Shown here: in pieces, positions 37,959 through 47,479 of the stretch
Position numbering within the stretch: position 1 is the stretch's first letter
How the letters are laid out: the number at the start of each line of letters is the position of its first letter
Origin: Peribacillus muralis
Lineage (GTDB): Bacteria > Bacillota > Bacilli > Bacillales > DSM-1321
Direction of reading: 5' to 3'
Assembly: GCF_001645685.2 (NCBI RefSeq)
Contig: NZ_CP017080.1
Coordinates: forward strand, 1,230,001-1,294,000
Length of the DNA stretch: 64,000 bases
Notes under the pieces: generated by a model
Told to the model about the DNA's origin: nothing
Seen by the model: the letters and a program-made list of their open reading frames with translations, nothing else
The model's database searches: none
Translations under genes and position numbers: made by a program

Positions 37959-38914
37959 GCTCAATTACAGTGCCGGCACAGGCGAAGATTTTAAATGGGA
38001 AAGATTTTTTGACAATGAAGGAGTCTACACCTGCAGCCATAGCAGATTTATTAAAACTAGCACAGACGATTAAAGGGAAATTACAGGCTGGCGAGGAATA
38101 TACACCATTAAAAGGAAAGACGCTGGGGATGATCTTTGAAAAATCGTCTACCAGAACTCGTGTGTCTTTTGAAGTCGGCATGATGCAGCTGGGTGGGCAC
38201 GCCTTGTTCTTAAGTGGAAATGATCTGCAAATAGGTCGTGGGGAATCCATTTCCGATACGGCAAAGGTCCTTTCGGAATATATTGATGGCATCATGATTC
38301 GTACCTTCGAGCATGAAAAAATCATGGAATTGGCGGAGAATGCGTCCATTCCTGTCATCAATGGACTAACAGACCTTGCACATCCATGTCAGGTGCTGGC
38401 AGATTTCTTGACCGTCATCGAGATTAAAGGACAGCTAAAAGGGCTGAAGATGAGTTATATCGGCGATGGCAATAACGTTGCCAACTCATTGATGGTCGGC
38501 TGTGCAAAAATGGGTATGGACTTTTCCATTGGATGTCCAGAGGACTACAAACCTGACGAAAAAGTCGTCAATTATGCACAAAAAGTGGCAGAATCGACGG
38601 GAAGCAATATTGTCGTGACGACATCAGCCCAGGATGCGATACATAATGCCGACATCGTCTATTCCGATGTATGGACGTCCATGGGCCAGGAAATCGAGAA
38701 TGGAGTCCGCTTAGAAGCGTTTAAAGATTATCAAATAAACAATGAGCTGGTCAAGCAGGCTAAAAGCGACTATTTATTCATGCATTGCCTTCCTGCGCAT
38801 AGGGGAGAGGAGGTAACCGGTGAAGTCATCGATGGACCCAATTCCGTCGTTTTTCATCAAGCTGGAAATCGTCTTCATGCACAAAAGGCGGTTTTAGTGG
38901 ATTTAATGTCTTAA
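37955..38914 (+). CDS. argF: Ornithine carbamoyltransferase
   Basis: This is a 319-aa protein starting in an ATGA overlap with carB, with GGAGTG upstream. The longer ORF start at 37919 lies inside carB. The carbamoyl-phosphate motif SSTRTR is near residue 55, followed by HPCQVLADF, and HCLPAHRGEEV is the ornithine-binding loop. It converts ornithine to citrulline. It is the last gene of the operon. argG and argH are not in the window. Confidence 0.97.
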   Translation: MSSITVPAQAKILNGKDFLTMKESTPAAIADLLKLAQTIKGKLQAGEEYTPLKGKTLGMIFEKSSTRTRVSFEVGMMQLGGHALFLSGNDLQIGRGESISDTAKVLSEYIDGIMIRTFEHEKIMELAENASIPVINGLTDLAHPCQVLADFLTVIEIKGQLKGLKMSYIGDGNNVANSLMVGCAKMGMDFSIGCPEDYKPDEKVVNYAQKVAESTGSNIVVTTSAQDAIHNADIVYSDVWTSMGQEIENGVRLEAFKDYQINNELVKQAKSDYLFMHCLPAHRGEEVTGEVIDGPNSVVFHQAGNRLHAQKAVLVDLMS

Positions 38915-38920
38915 TCAAGG

Positions 38921-38953
38921 AGGCGTCCGCTCACTTTAGCAGACGTCTTTTTT
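38921..38953 (+). terminator. Terminator of the arginine operon
   Basis: AGGCGTC-C-GCT pairs with AGC-A-GACGTCT with one mismatch and is followed by seven T's, just after argF. Confidence 0.85.
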
Positions 38954-39047
38954 ACATCCTAATTTCCTTTTTGTCCTTTATTTTTCAGACATGAAAGATA
39001 AGAAACGGGCAATAATAACAAGGAAAGCATGTAAAGGGGTGAAATTC

Positions 39048-39227
39048 ATGGGGCAAAATCGTCAATTCAAGCCAGGTCAAAAGGCACCTAATAATGGGAC
39101 CTACGTAGAAATTGGTGAAACGGGCAGTACGGTCGTCAATCCTAAAATGATAAAGCTCGATGCAGGGGATGCCTTTCCTGAAACATCCAATCATAACCGA
39201 ATTTGGACTTATCAGCGGAAGCCTTGA
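39048..39227 (+). CDS. yjzC: YjzC family small protein
   Basis: This 59-aa protein is MGQNRQFKPGQKAPNNGTYV and onward, ending NRIWTYQRKP. The start is at ATG 39048, where AAAGGGGTG is well spaced. The family is conserved in Bacillus at this position after argF. The PGQKAPNNGTYVEIGETGS core resembles small putative metal-binding or structural proteins. Function unknown. Confidence 0.9.
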   Translation: MGQNRQFKPGQKAPNNGTYVEIGETGSTVVNPKMIKLDAGDAFPETSNHNRIWTYQRKP

Positions 39228-39236
39228 AAAAAGCTA

Positions 39237-39275
39237 AATCAGGAACAGGAGCAATCACTCCTTTTCCTGATTTTT
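39237..39275 (+). terminator. Terminator after yjzC
   Basis: AATCAGGA and TCCTGATT, with an inner AGGAG / CTCCT stem, form a long hairpin followed by T's. Confidence 0.8.
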
Positions 39276-39425
39276 CCATTATTTAGGAAATTAATAGCAT
39301 TCTTCATCTCAATCATTATCATTTAACGGATAATATTTCTCTATATAGCTATTTCCCTGATTTGCATAAATATGCAGGTTTTTATGACCGAGGCGGTTAA
39401 TAGTCCTTTACTGTATTTCATAGAT

Positions 39426-39455
39426 TTGCCAAATGGAATCTTGGAGTTTTATAAT
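39426..39455 (+). promoter_or_regulatory. Candidate promoter of the FAH-family gene
   Basis: TTGCCA and TATAAT are separated by 18 nt. The predicted leader is about 110 nt and includes a short GCCG-GGAT-CGGC hairpin. No known riboswitch was recognised in the 290-nt gap. Confidence 0.4.
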
Positions 39456-39569
39456 GATATAGAAAAAATGATTAACTGAATAGTTAATTATATACATAAC
39501 GGATAAGTGGAGCCGGGATCGGCCCATAGCTACTAACACTAAAACAAGTATAGTAAAGGAGAATGGCAT

Positions 39570-40517
39570 ATGAAATTAGTGACTTTCAGTTATGAAGGGT
39601 TTAAGCGTATTGGAGCACTTTACCCGAATGATGAAATCGTGGACCTGAACTATGCTTATCAAGCATTTCTTGAAAGTGAAGGGAAACTGCGCAGTGAACA
39701 AATTGCAAACGCATACGTCCCCGCAACGATGGTCGATTTTCTGCAGGGTGGGAAGGAAAGCCTTGACATTGCCAAGAAGGCTGCTGACTATGCAATCGGA
39801 AATCGTGATTCTTTCAGACATAAATTGATACATGCTGTTCGGGATATAAAACTTGAGGCACCTGTCCAAAACCCTGGGAAAATTATTTGTGTAGGTCAAA
39901 ACTATCGTGAGCACATTGCTGAAATGGGCCGCGAATTGCCGCTATTCCCCGTTGTATTCGCCAAGTTCACCAATGCGGTGATCGGTCCTCAGGACGACAT
40001 TCCCTTCTTCCCCATCTCTGAGCAGCTTGATTATGAAGCGGAATTCGCTTTTGTCGTCGGAAAAAGGACACGTCAGGTGCCACAAGAAGATGCTCTTGAT
40101 TATGTAGCAGGTTATACCATTGCGAATGATGTTACGTATCGCGACATCCAGAGGCGTACAATCGAATGGCTTCAAGGAAAAACGGTTGAAGGAAGTGCTC
40201 CGATGGGACCTTGGATTGTTACTTCCGATGAGCTAACAGATCCAACTGGTCTAAATGTCCGATTGACTGTTAATGGGGAAGAACGGCAAAATACGAATAC
40301 ATCCAACTTCGTATTCGATGTGAAATATTTGATTGAATTTTTATCGAATTTAATGACCCTTGAACCAGGTGACATCGTGCTCACTGGGACACCTGGTGGA
40401 GTGGGGTTTGCACGCAGCCCGCAAGTGTTCCTGAAAGATGGTGATGTGGTCAAAATCGAGATCGATAAAATCGGCTACCTTGAAAACCGTGTGAGACGTG
40501 CGGGTGAGGAGTACTGA
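39570..40517 (+). CDS. Fumarylacetoacetate hydrolase family protein
   Basis: This is a 315-aa protein with an N-terminal cap (about 1-95) and a C-terminal FAH domain opening PGKIICVGQNYREHIAEMG. LDYEAEFAFVVGKRTR carries the metal-binding acidic residues. GYTIANDVTYRDIQRR and DIVLTGTPGGVGFAR are family hallmarks. Members are hydratases, isomerases, decarboxylases or oxaloacetate tautomerases. The substrate here is uncertain. AAAGGAG precedes the ATG. B. subtilis YisK is a related protein, but the sequence differs enough that I do not use its name. Confidence 0.87.
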   Translation: MKLVTFSYEGFKRIGALYPNDEIVDLNYAYQAFLESEGKLRSEQIANAYVPATMVDFLQGGKESLDIAKKAADYAIGNRDSFRHKLIHAVRDIKLEAPVQNPGKIICVGQNYREHIAEMGRELPLFPVVFAKFTNAVIGPQDDIPFFPISEQLDYEAEFAFVVGKRTRQVPQEDALDYVAGYTIANDVTYRDIQRRTIEWLQGKTVEGSAPMGPWIVTSDELTDPTGLNVRLTVNGEERQNTNTSNFVFDVKYLIEFLSNLMTLEPGDIVLTGTPGGVGFARSPQVFLKDGDVVKIEIDKIGYLENRVRRAGEEY

Positions 40518-40679
40518 GAATCGCTTTTCAGGAAATTCGGGACACAACTCCATACGATTTTATCCAGGTGTTACTGATGAGGATTTCTAATGCTTTGCTG
40601 AGTTCCACTAGCCGCCGTATGAGTCTTATACGTTTTGCTCAATTGTGCTGAATGATATCAGGTAATTTATATGGGACTG

Positions 40680-40712
40680 AACCTTTCTTCATGAAGAAAG
40701 GTTTTTGTCTTT
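40680..40712 (+). terminator. Terminator upstream of clpB
   Basis: AACCTTTCTTC and GAAGAAAGGTT form a perfect stem followed by TTTTT. It isolates clpB from the FAH-family gene. Confidence 0.85.
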
Positions 40713-40748
40713 TTTCCGGATTGCATCTCGTATTTATGTTAACTTTTC

Positions 40749-40804
40749 TTTACATGGGGAAAATTAGAAGTATAATAAAAATATAAAGGTCAAAATTGGT
40801 CAAA
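40749..40804 (+). promoter_or_regulatory. clpB promoter with CtsR operator
   Basis: TTTACA (40749-40754) and TATAAT (40771-40776) have a 16-nt spacer. Just downstream lies GGTCAAA-ATT-GGTCAAA (40788-40804), the direct heptad repeat bound by the class III heat-shock repressor CtsR. Its position would block transcription initiation. Confidence 0.88.
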
Positions 40805-40842
40805 CTTAAAATATTCATGACAAAGAATGGGAGGTTTTTAGG

Positions 40843-43431
40843 ATGGATATGAATAAAATGACCGAGAAAACCCAGCAGGCATTCATTGGCGGACAAGAGT
40901 TAGCTCTCAATAAAGGGAATCCGGAGCTGACGGAGCTCCATTTATTAGGAAATCTACTGGAACAGGATGATAGTTTATTGGTCAGGCTATTATCGGAATC
41001 CGATAAATCACTTGATCATTTTGAATTAGAACTGAATAAGGCACTCGATCATTTGCCGGAAGTGAGCGGGGGTGGTTCCCAGATTTACATGTCACCATCA
41101 CTGCAGCAAATAATAACAGCTGCCGAAAAGGAAATGCAGATGTGGGATGATGAATATTTATCTGTCGAACATATCCTGCTTGCAACATTAAAAGGAAGTA
41201 AAGCGAGTGGTTATAAACTTTTTTCATCAATTGGAATGGATTACGATAGAGCAAAGAAGATCATACAAGATATAAGGGGGAATCAGCGAGTGACTAATCA
41301 AAATCCTGAAAGCACATATGAAGTCCTGAAAAAATACGGGAGAGACCTCGTTGCCGAAGTTAAAACCGGGAAGGTCGATCCAGTCATCGGACGTGATACG
41401 GAAATCCGGAACGTCATTCGGATCCTTTCACGTAAAACAAAAAACAATCCCGTATTGATTGGCGAGCCAGGCGTTGGAAAAACTGCAATTGTCGAAGGGC
41501 TGGCCCAAAGAATTGTCAGGAAGGATGTCCCGGAAGGATTGAAGGACAAGACCGTTTTTTCACTGGACATGAGTGCGCTTGTCGCAGGCGCAAAATTCCG
41601 TGGCGAGTTTGAGGAACGTCTTAAAGCCGTATTGAATGAAATCAAGAAAAGTGACGGTAAAATATTGTTATTCATTGATGAGTTGCATACCATCGTCGGT
41701 GCAGGCAGAACGGATGGGGCTTTGGATGCCGGAAATATGCTGAAGCCAATGCTTGCACGTGGCGAGCTCCATTGCATCGGGGCAACTACATTAGACGAGT
41801 ACCGAAAATACATTGAAAAGGATCCGGCTTTGGAGCGACGGTTCCAGCAGGTCCTCGTACCTGAACCGGATGTGGAAGATACGATCTCGATTTTGCGAGG
41901 GCTGAAGGAGCGGTTTGAAATTCACCATGGCGTCAGGATTCATGACCGGGCGATCGTCGCAGCCTCTGTCCTCTCCAACCGATATATAACGGAACGCTTC
42001 CTGCCCGATAAAGCGATAGATCTTGTTGACGAAGCTTGTGCAATGATCCGGATGGAAATCGATTCGATGCCTTCAGAGTTGGATGAAATCACAAGAAAGA
42101 TCATGCAACTTGAAATTGAAGAAGCTGCCTTGAAGAATGAGGAGGACCCTCAAAGTATAGCGAGGCTCGAAGTGCTGCAAAAAGAACTTTCAGAACTTCA
42201 AGATCAAGCGAATGGAATGAAATCGAAGTGGCAAATGGAGAAGGCAGCGCTTCAAAAAGTTCAGGATCAACGTGAAGAGCTAGAGCAACTCCGTCATGAA
42301 TTGGAGCAGGCTGAAAATGATTATGACCTTAACCGGGCAGCTGAGCTCCGGCATGGAAGGATTCCTGAGCTTGAAAAAGAATTGCAAGCGATGGAAGATG
42401 AATTGGAACAAGAAAAGCAGGATTCACGATTACTTAGGCAAGAAGTGACGGAAGAAGAAATTGCTTCGATCGTGGCTAGGTGGACGGGGATTCCTGTTAG
42501 CAAACTGGTGGAAAGTGAACGGGAAAAATTACTTCGGCTATCCGATATTCTCCATGAACGTGTAATTGGTCAAGGAGAAGCGGTTGAACTTGTTTCTGAT
42601 GCAGTTCTAAGGGCTAGGGCAGGAATCAAGGATCCAAACAGACCAATTGGCTCGTTCATTTTCCTGGGGCCGACCGGTGTGGGGAAAACCGAACTGGTAA
42701 AAGCGCTGGCAGAAACTTTATTTGATAGTGAAGAACATATGATTCGAATCGATATGTCGGAATATATGGAGAAGCATTCCGTTTCCCGTCTTGTTGGTGC
42801 CCCCCCTGGGTATGTTGGTTTTGAGGAAGGCGGACAGCTAACGGAGGCTATCAGGAGAAATCCATATTCCGTCGTATTATTGGACGAAATTGAAAAAGCT
42901 CATCCAGAGGTCTTCAATATCTTGCTGCAATTGCTAGATGACGGAAGGATCACTGATTCCCAAGGTAGGACCATCAATTGTAAAAATACGGTGATCATCA
43001 TGACTTCAAATATAGGCTCCCATTTCTTGCTGCAGTCAGATAGGAAGGATGGCGGTATCGAAGATGAAATAAAAGATCAAGTCTTTAAAGAATTGAGAGG
43101 GCATTTCCGGCCAGAATTTTTGAATCGTGTAGATGATATCGTTTTATTCAAACCTCTTACGAAACAGGAAACCGTTGAAATCGTAGAAAAAATGGTTCAG
43201 CAATTACAAGTGAGGTTAACTGAGCAAAATATTCGATTGGATGTTACTGAAGCCGCTAAGGAATTCATTGCCGAACAAGGCTATGATCCTGTATATGGTG
43301 CAAGACCGTTGAAACGATTCATCCAAAAGCATCTGGAAACAAAAATCGCCCGAAAAATCATAGCTGGGACAGACGGTCTAAAAGATGGGATCACGATTGA
43401 TTATAATGAGGATGAATTGGTTCTCCTTTAA
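40843..43431 (+). CDS. clpB: ATP-dependent disaggregase ClpB
   Basis: This is an 862-aa Hsp100 chaperone. It has an N-terminal Clp_N domain (1-145), AAA1 with Walker A GEPGVGKT (near residue 205), the coiled-coil middle domain (about 410-525), and AAA2 with GPTGVGKTE (near residue 608). The complete middle domain and absence of a ClpP-binding loop separate it from ClpC. With DnaK it rescues aggregated proteins after heat stress. A CtsR operator controls it. B. subtilis 168 lacks clpB, so its presence here marks a difference from that species. Confidence 0.97.
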   Translation: MDMNKMTEKTQQAFIGGQELALNKGNPELTELHLLGNLLEQDDSLLVRLLSESDKSLDHFELELNKALDHLPEVSGGGSQIYMSPSLQQIITAAEKEMQMWDDEYLSVEHILLATLKGSKASGYKLFSSIGMDYDRAKKIIQDIRGNQRVTNQNPESTYEVLKKYGRDLVAEVKTGKVDPVIGRDTEIRNVIRILSRKTKNNPVLIGEPGVGKTAIVEGLAQRIVRKDVPEGLKDKTVFSLDMSALVAGAKFRGEFEERLKAVLNEIKKSDGKILLFIDELHTIVGAGRTDGALDAGNMLKPMLARGELHCIGATTLDEYRKYIEKDPALERRFQQVLVPEPDVEDTISILRGLKERFEIHHGVRIHDRAIVAASVLSNRYITERFLPDKAIDLVDEACAMIRMEIDSMPSELDEITRKIMQLEIEEAALKNEEDPQSIARLEVLQKELSELQDQANGMKSKWQMEKAALQKVQDQREELEQLRHELEQAENDYDLNRAAELRHGRIPELEKELQAMEDELEQEKQDSRLLRQEVTEEEIASIVARWTGIPVSKLVESEREKLLRLSDILHERVIGQGEAVELVSDAVLRARAGIKDPNRPIGSFIFLGPTGVGKTELVKALAETLFDSEEHMIRIDMSEYMEKHSVSRLVGAPPGYVGFEEGGQLTEAIRRNPYSVVLLDEIEKAHPEVFNILLQLLDDGRITDSQGRTINCKNTVIIMTSNIGSHFLLQSDRKDGGIEDEIKDQVFKELRGHFRPEFLNRVDDIVLFKPLTKQETVEIVEKMVQQLQVRLTEQNIRLDVTEAAKEFIAEQGYDPVYGARPLKRFIQKHLETKIARKIIAGTDGLKDGITIDYNEDELVLL

Positions 43432-43474
43432 ATTATATGTAGTTTAGTTGAAAGAAAAGGGCGGTATAACAAAA

Positions 43475-43502
43475 AGGACATCCGAAAAGGATGTCCTCTT
43501 TT
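43475..43502. terminator. Bidirectional terminator between clpB and yjzD
   Basis: A 9-bp perfect stem AGGACATCC / GGATGTCCT with a 5-nt loop has T-rich flanks on both strands, between convergent genes. Confidence 0.85.
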
Positions 43503-43507
43503 GCTTC

Positions 43508-43699
43508 TTAATGCTGTTGGGAGTCTTCTGTTGGCCCAGCAGGCAAAACGGCAGGGATGATCAAAATCAGGATAGAAGCTGCTATTCCTAGAATCGACCC
43601 CTGTGCAGCATCGTATGAAACTCCCATCATGGAAGAAACAACATATACAGTCATATGCACTAATAAGAATGTCCAAAAAATTGTCCAAGCATAACGCAT
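43508..43699 (-). CDS. yjzD: Small membrane protein YjzD (DUF2929)
   Basis: This 63-aa protein has two predicted membrane helices (about 5-25 and 36-56). MRYAWTIFWTFLLVHMTVYVVSSMMG resembles the DUF2929 family to which YjzD belongs, from memory. The genomic place, between yjzC and yjaU, also fits. Function unknown. Confidence 0.75.
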   Translation of the reverse strand: MRYAWTIFWTFLLVHMTVYVVSSMMGVSYDAAQGSILGIAASILILIIPAVLPAGPTEDSQQH

Positions 43700-43993
43700 C
43701 GAATTTCACCTCATTCCACTACATTCATTTTTTATCTTACCATAATTAATATACAGTTAAAACGGCTTTTTAATAATACCCTTTAAATAATTCAATCCAT
43801 TCACCGAGAGGGACCCTTACACTTAATCCAGTCGATATCGAAGGTCATTATGGAGTCATTGCGGTCCATTGATGAAAAAATCATCCCTGCTAGGTTAATT
43901 TAAGATACGAAGTTAGGCATTTCCACTGACCCTTTCTATTTTTCGTCATAAATTAAAATAGTAGTAGTAATATTCCTTAAAGGAGTTAGACCG

Positions 43994-44716
43994 ATGGAAC
44001 AGCGAACTTTTCAAATTGACGACCAGTGGAATATCATCTATTATCCAGAGCGGCCAAGTGGTTTTTCCGTTTTGGTTATTGGAGACCGCAGTCATTTTGT
44101 CGAAAAAGACAGCAGCTTTTGGCTTCAGCACCCCGGCAGGATGCAAATATTGGAGCATCTAAAGGGATACGGTTATACGTTATTTTCCTCCAATTTATAT
44201 GGCGCCAACTGGGGCAGCCCTAAAGCAATGGAACTTTCCCTTAATCTATATATTCTCTTCATGAAAAAGGAAATAGTCAATAAAAGGGTTCATGTATTGG
44301 CAGAGGGGGCAGGCGCGCTCCTCGCCCTGAAGCTAATGAATGAACTTGGCAATAATATACGGTCAGTCGTGCTGATCGATCCGGTTTTTTCCTTGAAAGC
44401 GCAGCTTGAAAAGGAAAAGGAAAATAAATTTTTCTATAAAAAATGGCTATCCGAGGTTGCGGCTGCATATGAGCTCGAGCCAGCAGAATGTGAACGTTAT
44501 ATTTTGGAATCCGAAGATTCGGTTATTGCGGAGAAAATCCCGATGAAGGTGATCCAGATTTTTGGAAGCATGCGGAAAGAGCAAGCCTCCCTATACAGAC
44601 AAATCCAGCTTGCCAGAAAGGCAGACTTACAGCTGACCTATTTACTTCCCGAAAAACGTTATAAAATCCCATATCAAATCCAGAAATTTTTCAATGAAAA
44701 TGAAGAGTCTTTATGA
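43994..44716 (+). CDS. yjaU: YjaU-like alpha/beta hydrolase-fold protein
   Basis: This is a 240-aa protein with AAAGGAG ahead of the ATG. It has an alpha/beta hydrolase-like layout, but the nucleophile elbow reads LAEGAGALLAL instead of GxSxG. The Ser position is occupied by Gly or Ala, so classical hydrolase activity is doubtful. Position before the YjaV-type gene and comZ matches yjaU of B. subtilis. Function unknown. Confidence 0.7.
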   Translation: MEQRTFQIDDQWNIIYYPERPSGFSVLVIGDRSHFVEKDSSFWLQHPGRMQILEHLKGYGYTLFSSNLYGANWGSPKAMELSLNLYILFMKKEIVNKRVHVLAEGAGALLALKLMNELGNNIRSVVLIDPVFSLKAQLEKEKENKFFYKKWLSEVAAAYELEPAECERYILESEDSVIAEKIPMKVIQIFGSMRKEQASLYRQIQLARKADLQLTYLLPEKRYKIPYQIQKFFNENEESL

Positions 44717-44818
44717 GTTTGGATATATTTCCTCAATGGTTTGCATACGATACAGCATCTAAAAAAACTAGATGTGCCGGATGAAGCAGGCTTGATGGCA
44801 TACGAGGAGGCTGTATTG

Positions 44819-45643
44819 ATGCAAACATTCATTGTCATTGGCACTTATCAATTTATAGGTTTTTATGTGACTCAACATTTTTTGAACCAAGGTGAAGAGG
44901 TTATCGGAATAGACTGGACGGAAAAGGAAGGCAGCCCTCATATTATGGAAGAAAAGGAACTTGAAATAGGTAGAAGTGCCAATTATATATACTTTCCTAT
45001 AAATAAACTTAAATTATTGGATATTTCTCGTCAGGACACGGTATTCATATCTTGTTACGATTTGTATAACGGAAAAATGGATAAAACCGATATTGTGTTA
45101 AGGGAGATCGGTTCGTTTATTGAGAAATGCAAAAAGAATGGTTTGAGCGAAGCTCCAAATATTGTTCTACTCATGCCGATAGAAGAAGAGAGGGTGTTTC
45201 AATCCATATTATCCGCGATTGAAGTTGTAGAATGTGCAAAAATCATATATTTACCAACGGTTTATGGACCTTGGCAATCGGAAGGAATGAGTTTCGAAGC
45301 TGGAATCAATCAACAAGGACCGTCTGTCATCGAAGCGGCCATCGCTACCGAATATACAGGGGATGCTCTCTTCGTTACCGATTTCGTGAATGCTTTGGAA
45401 GATGTAGTAGCTTCTTCCGATAGAAGCATTCAACTTTCCAGCAACATAGCTGATCACTGGAATAAATGTGCCGAGTGTGTTTTTGATGAAGAAATCGTTT
45501 CATCGCTTTCACCATCAACACCTAAAATCAATAAAGCCAGCATAGTTCAGGTGCATTGCAACACAGATCCGCAGGAAGGTGTTGCCTCACAAAGAAAACA
45601 TAATAAACGATTAAGCTTACTTAAGAAATGGAGAAAAGTTTGA
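44819..45643 (+). CDS. yjaV: YjaV-like NAD(P)-binding epimerase-fold protein
   Basis: This is a 274-aa protein starting MQTFIVIGTYQFIGFYVTQHFLNQGEEVIGIDW, a Rossmann opening typical of extended SDR/epimerases. IIYLPTVYGPWQSEGMSF fits the same fold. I choose ATG 44819, which follows GGAGG. The start at 44741 lacks a ribosome binding site. The usual YxxxK catalytic pair is not evident. In B. subtilis med follows here, but it is absent in this window. Confidence 0.65.
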   Translation: MQTFIVIGTYQFIGFYVTQHFLNQGEEVIGIDWTEKEGSPHIMEEKELEIGRSANYIYFPINKLKLLDISRQDTVFISCYDLYNGKMDKTDIVLREIGSFIEKCKKNGLSEAPNIVLLMPIEEERVFQSILSAIEVVECAKIIYLPTVYGPWQSEGMSFEAGINQQGPSVIEAAIATEYTGDALFVTDFVNALEDVVASSDRSIQLSSNIADHWNKCAECVFDEEIVSSLSPSTPKINKASIVQVHCNTDPQEGVASQRKHNKRLSLLKKWRKV

Positions 45644-45830
45644 TGAGGTGTAAAATAATACCAAAAATTATACAATTTGCCTCGCGGCTTTTTGTCTAGT
45701 ACCATAGAGGTACCTGATATTTAATTTACGCCCTTTACGAAAGGGACATGGCGATTTATGATGATATTGAGCTTTCTTTAAGCATTACATCGATCAATGA
45801 TGAATTTTCAATAGTAAGGAGGAAACGAAA

Positions 45831-46013
45831 ATGAGTTCAGATAAAACACTTGAATTTATGGGGATTGCAATGAAGTACTTCCCTGAAGCTAAAGCGAAAC
45901 TTGAAGCGAGTGGGATTCCCTTCTCAATGGAGATGGCTGAGCCGTTCATGGAGCTTTTCAAAAGCGTCATGCAAGAAGCCTATGAGCTTGGCAAGCAAGA
46001 TGCCCAACGTTAA
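45831..46013 (+). CDS. comZ: ComZ, competence regulator
   Basis: This 60-aa helical protein, MSSDKTLEFMGIAMKYFPEA and onward, ends LGKQDAQR and matches ComZ. In B. subtilis ComZ negatively affects comG expression. AAGGAGG precedes the ATG. B. subtilis has the activator med just upstream of comZ in the same transcript. That gene is missing here, so comZ seems to stand alone. Confidence 0.9.
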   Translation: MSSDKTLEFMGIAMKYFPEAKAKLEASGIPFSMEMAEPFMELFKSVMQEAYELGKQDAQR

Positions 46014-46022
46014 TAAAAATGC

Positions 46023-46058
46023 AGGCTGTCCGGATATATGGGCAGCCTTGCTTTTTTT
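46023..46058 (+). terminator. Terminator after comZ
   Basis: AGGCTGTCC / GGGCAGCCT with one G-U pair is followed by a seven-T run. Confidence 0.8.
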
Positions 46059-46296
46059 ATTCCTTTTTCAAGAACTTGTCGATCATTGGGCTCAAATTCA
46101 GTTTATCGATGGCTGGCTTGTATTGCCCGTATAAGCCCATCAAAGTTTCGACGCTCTCCATCAATTTCATGTAATCTACATTGGATTCGCCTTCTTTGAA
46201 TTCGTCTTTCTCCGTTTCAACTTTTCTGCTGCCGAACATCAAATTCGAAAAATGATCATCCTCGGTTCTGCGATTATTGCGGTTGAAGATATCCAT
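46057..46296 (-). CDS. YjzB-position hypothetical protein
   Basis: This is a 79-aa soluble protein starting MDIFNRNNRRTEDDHFSNLMFGSRK. Residues about 40-79 (VDYMKLMESVETLMGLYGQYKPAIDKLNLSPMIDKFLKK) look helical. ATG 46296 has AAGGAGG at good spacing. The ATG two codons upstream is too close. It sits between comZ and fabH, as yjzB does in B. subtilis, but I name it only by position. Confidence 0.7.
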   Translation of the reverse strand: MDIFNRNNRRTEDDHFSNLMFGSRKVETEKDEFKEGESNVDYMKLMESVETLMGLYGQYKPAIDKLNLSPMIDKFLKKE

Positions 46297-46407
46297 AATC
46301 ATTTCCTCCTTATCACTTTTATTATTAATGTATGTCCCTAAATTGCCTTGGAATAGGCTCTTAACCGACTTCTGAAGCAGTTTCTTATACTTTCAAACTG
46401 TTAGTCC

Positions 46408-46452
46408 TTGCAAGGAAGTGATTTTTTATATAAAATTAGTACCAGGTAATAA
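46408..46452 (+). promoter_or_regulatory. fabH promoter with FapR operator
   Basis: TTGCAA (46408-46413) and TAAAAT (46431-46436) are 17 nt apart. TTAGTACCAGGTAATAA (46436-46452) matches the FapR palindrome TTAGTACC..GGTACTAA with one changed base. FapR represses fatty-acid synthesis genes until malonyl-CoA releases it. Confidence 0.82.
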
Positions 46453-46494
46453 TAGATGATTATAATAACTCATTAAATATAAGGGGATGGCAAT

Positions 46495-47430
46495 ATGAAC
46501 GCTGGAATATTAGGGCTTGGCCGCTACTTACCCGAAAAAATCTTAACAAATGCGGATTTGGAAAAAATGATGGATACTTCTGACGAGTGGATCCGGACAA
46601 GGACGGGCATCGAGGAAAGAAGAATCGCCAATGATGAAATAAATACTTCTGATATGGCTTATGAAGCGGCAAAAGCTGCCTTGGAAAATGCCGAAATTTC
46701 TGCTGAAGACATAGATATGATTCTTGTAGCTACAGTGACGCCGGATCAATCCTTTCCAACTGTCGCTTGCATGATCCAAGAGAAATTAGGAGCGAAAAAG
46801 GCAGCTGCCATGGATGTAAGTGCTGCATGTGCAGGCTTTATGTATGGGATGATTACGGCTCAGCAATTCATTCAAACAGGTGCATACAAGTATGTGCTGA
46901 TTGTGGGCGTCGAGAAACTTTCGAAAATAACCAACTGGGAAGACCGCAATACGGCCGTTCTCTTTGGTGACGGTGCAGGTGCAGCTGTGGTGGGACCTGT
47001 GGCAGATGGTAAAGGGATCCTTTCCTTCGAATTAGGGGCAGATGGATCTGGCGGGAAGTACCTAATGCAGGAAGGGGAATTCCTTAGCATGAATGGACGT
47101 GAAGTGTTTAAATTCGCAGTGCGTCAAATGGGGGAATCCAGCCTGAATGTACTTGATAAAGCGGGATTGACAAAAGAGGATGTCGATTTACTTGTCCCGC
47201 ATCAAGCGAATATCCGCATTATGGAAGCTTCAAGGGAACGTCTGGGACTTCCTGTTGAAAAAATGACAAAAACGGTTCATAAATATGGAAATACCTCTTC
47301 AGCGTCCATTCCGATTGCTCTAGTGGAAGAAATGGAAGCGGGAAGAATCAAGGACAATGACCTGATTATAATGGTCGGTTTTGGCGGAGGCCTTACTTGG
47401 GGAGCGATTGCCCTTAGATGGGGTAAATAA
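46495..47430 (+). CDS. fabH: 3-oxoacyl-ACP synthase III
   Basis: This is a 311-aa condensing enzyme that starts fatty-acid synthesis by joining acyl-CoA to malonyl-ACP. The triad is intact: Cys112 in DVSAACAGF, His236 in VPHQANIR and Asn266 in KYGNTSSAS. In Bacillus FabH prefers branched primers. Transcription starts at a FapR-controlled promoter and probably runs into fabF 49 nt later. Confidence 0.97.
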   Translation: MNAGILGLGRYLPEKILTNADLEKMMDTSDEWIRTRTGIEERRIANDEINTSDMAYEAAKAALENAEISAEDIDMILVATVTPDQSFPTVACMIQEKLGAKKAAAMDVSAACAGFMYGMITAQQFIQTGAYKYVLIVGVEKLSKITNWEDRNTAVLFGDGAGAAVVGPVADGKGILSFELGADGSGGKYLMQEGEFLSMNGREVFKFAVRQMGESSLNVLDKAGLTKEDVDLLVPHQANIRIMEASRERLGLPVEKMTKTVHKYGNTSSASIPIALVEEMEAGRIKDNDLIIMVGFGGGLTWGAIALRWGK

Positions 47431-47479
47431 AAGACAAATAAACGTACGAACTTTTTAATATTGGAAGGAGCCATTTCGA

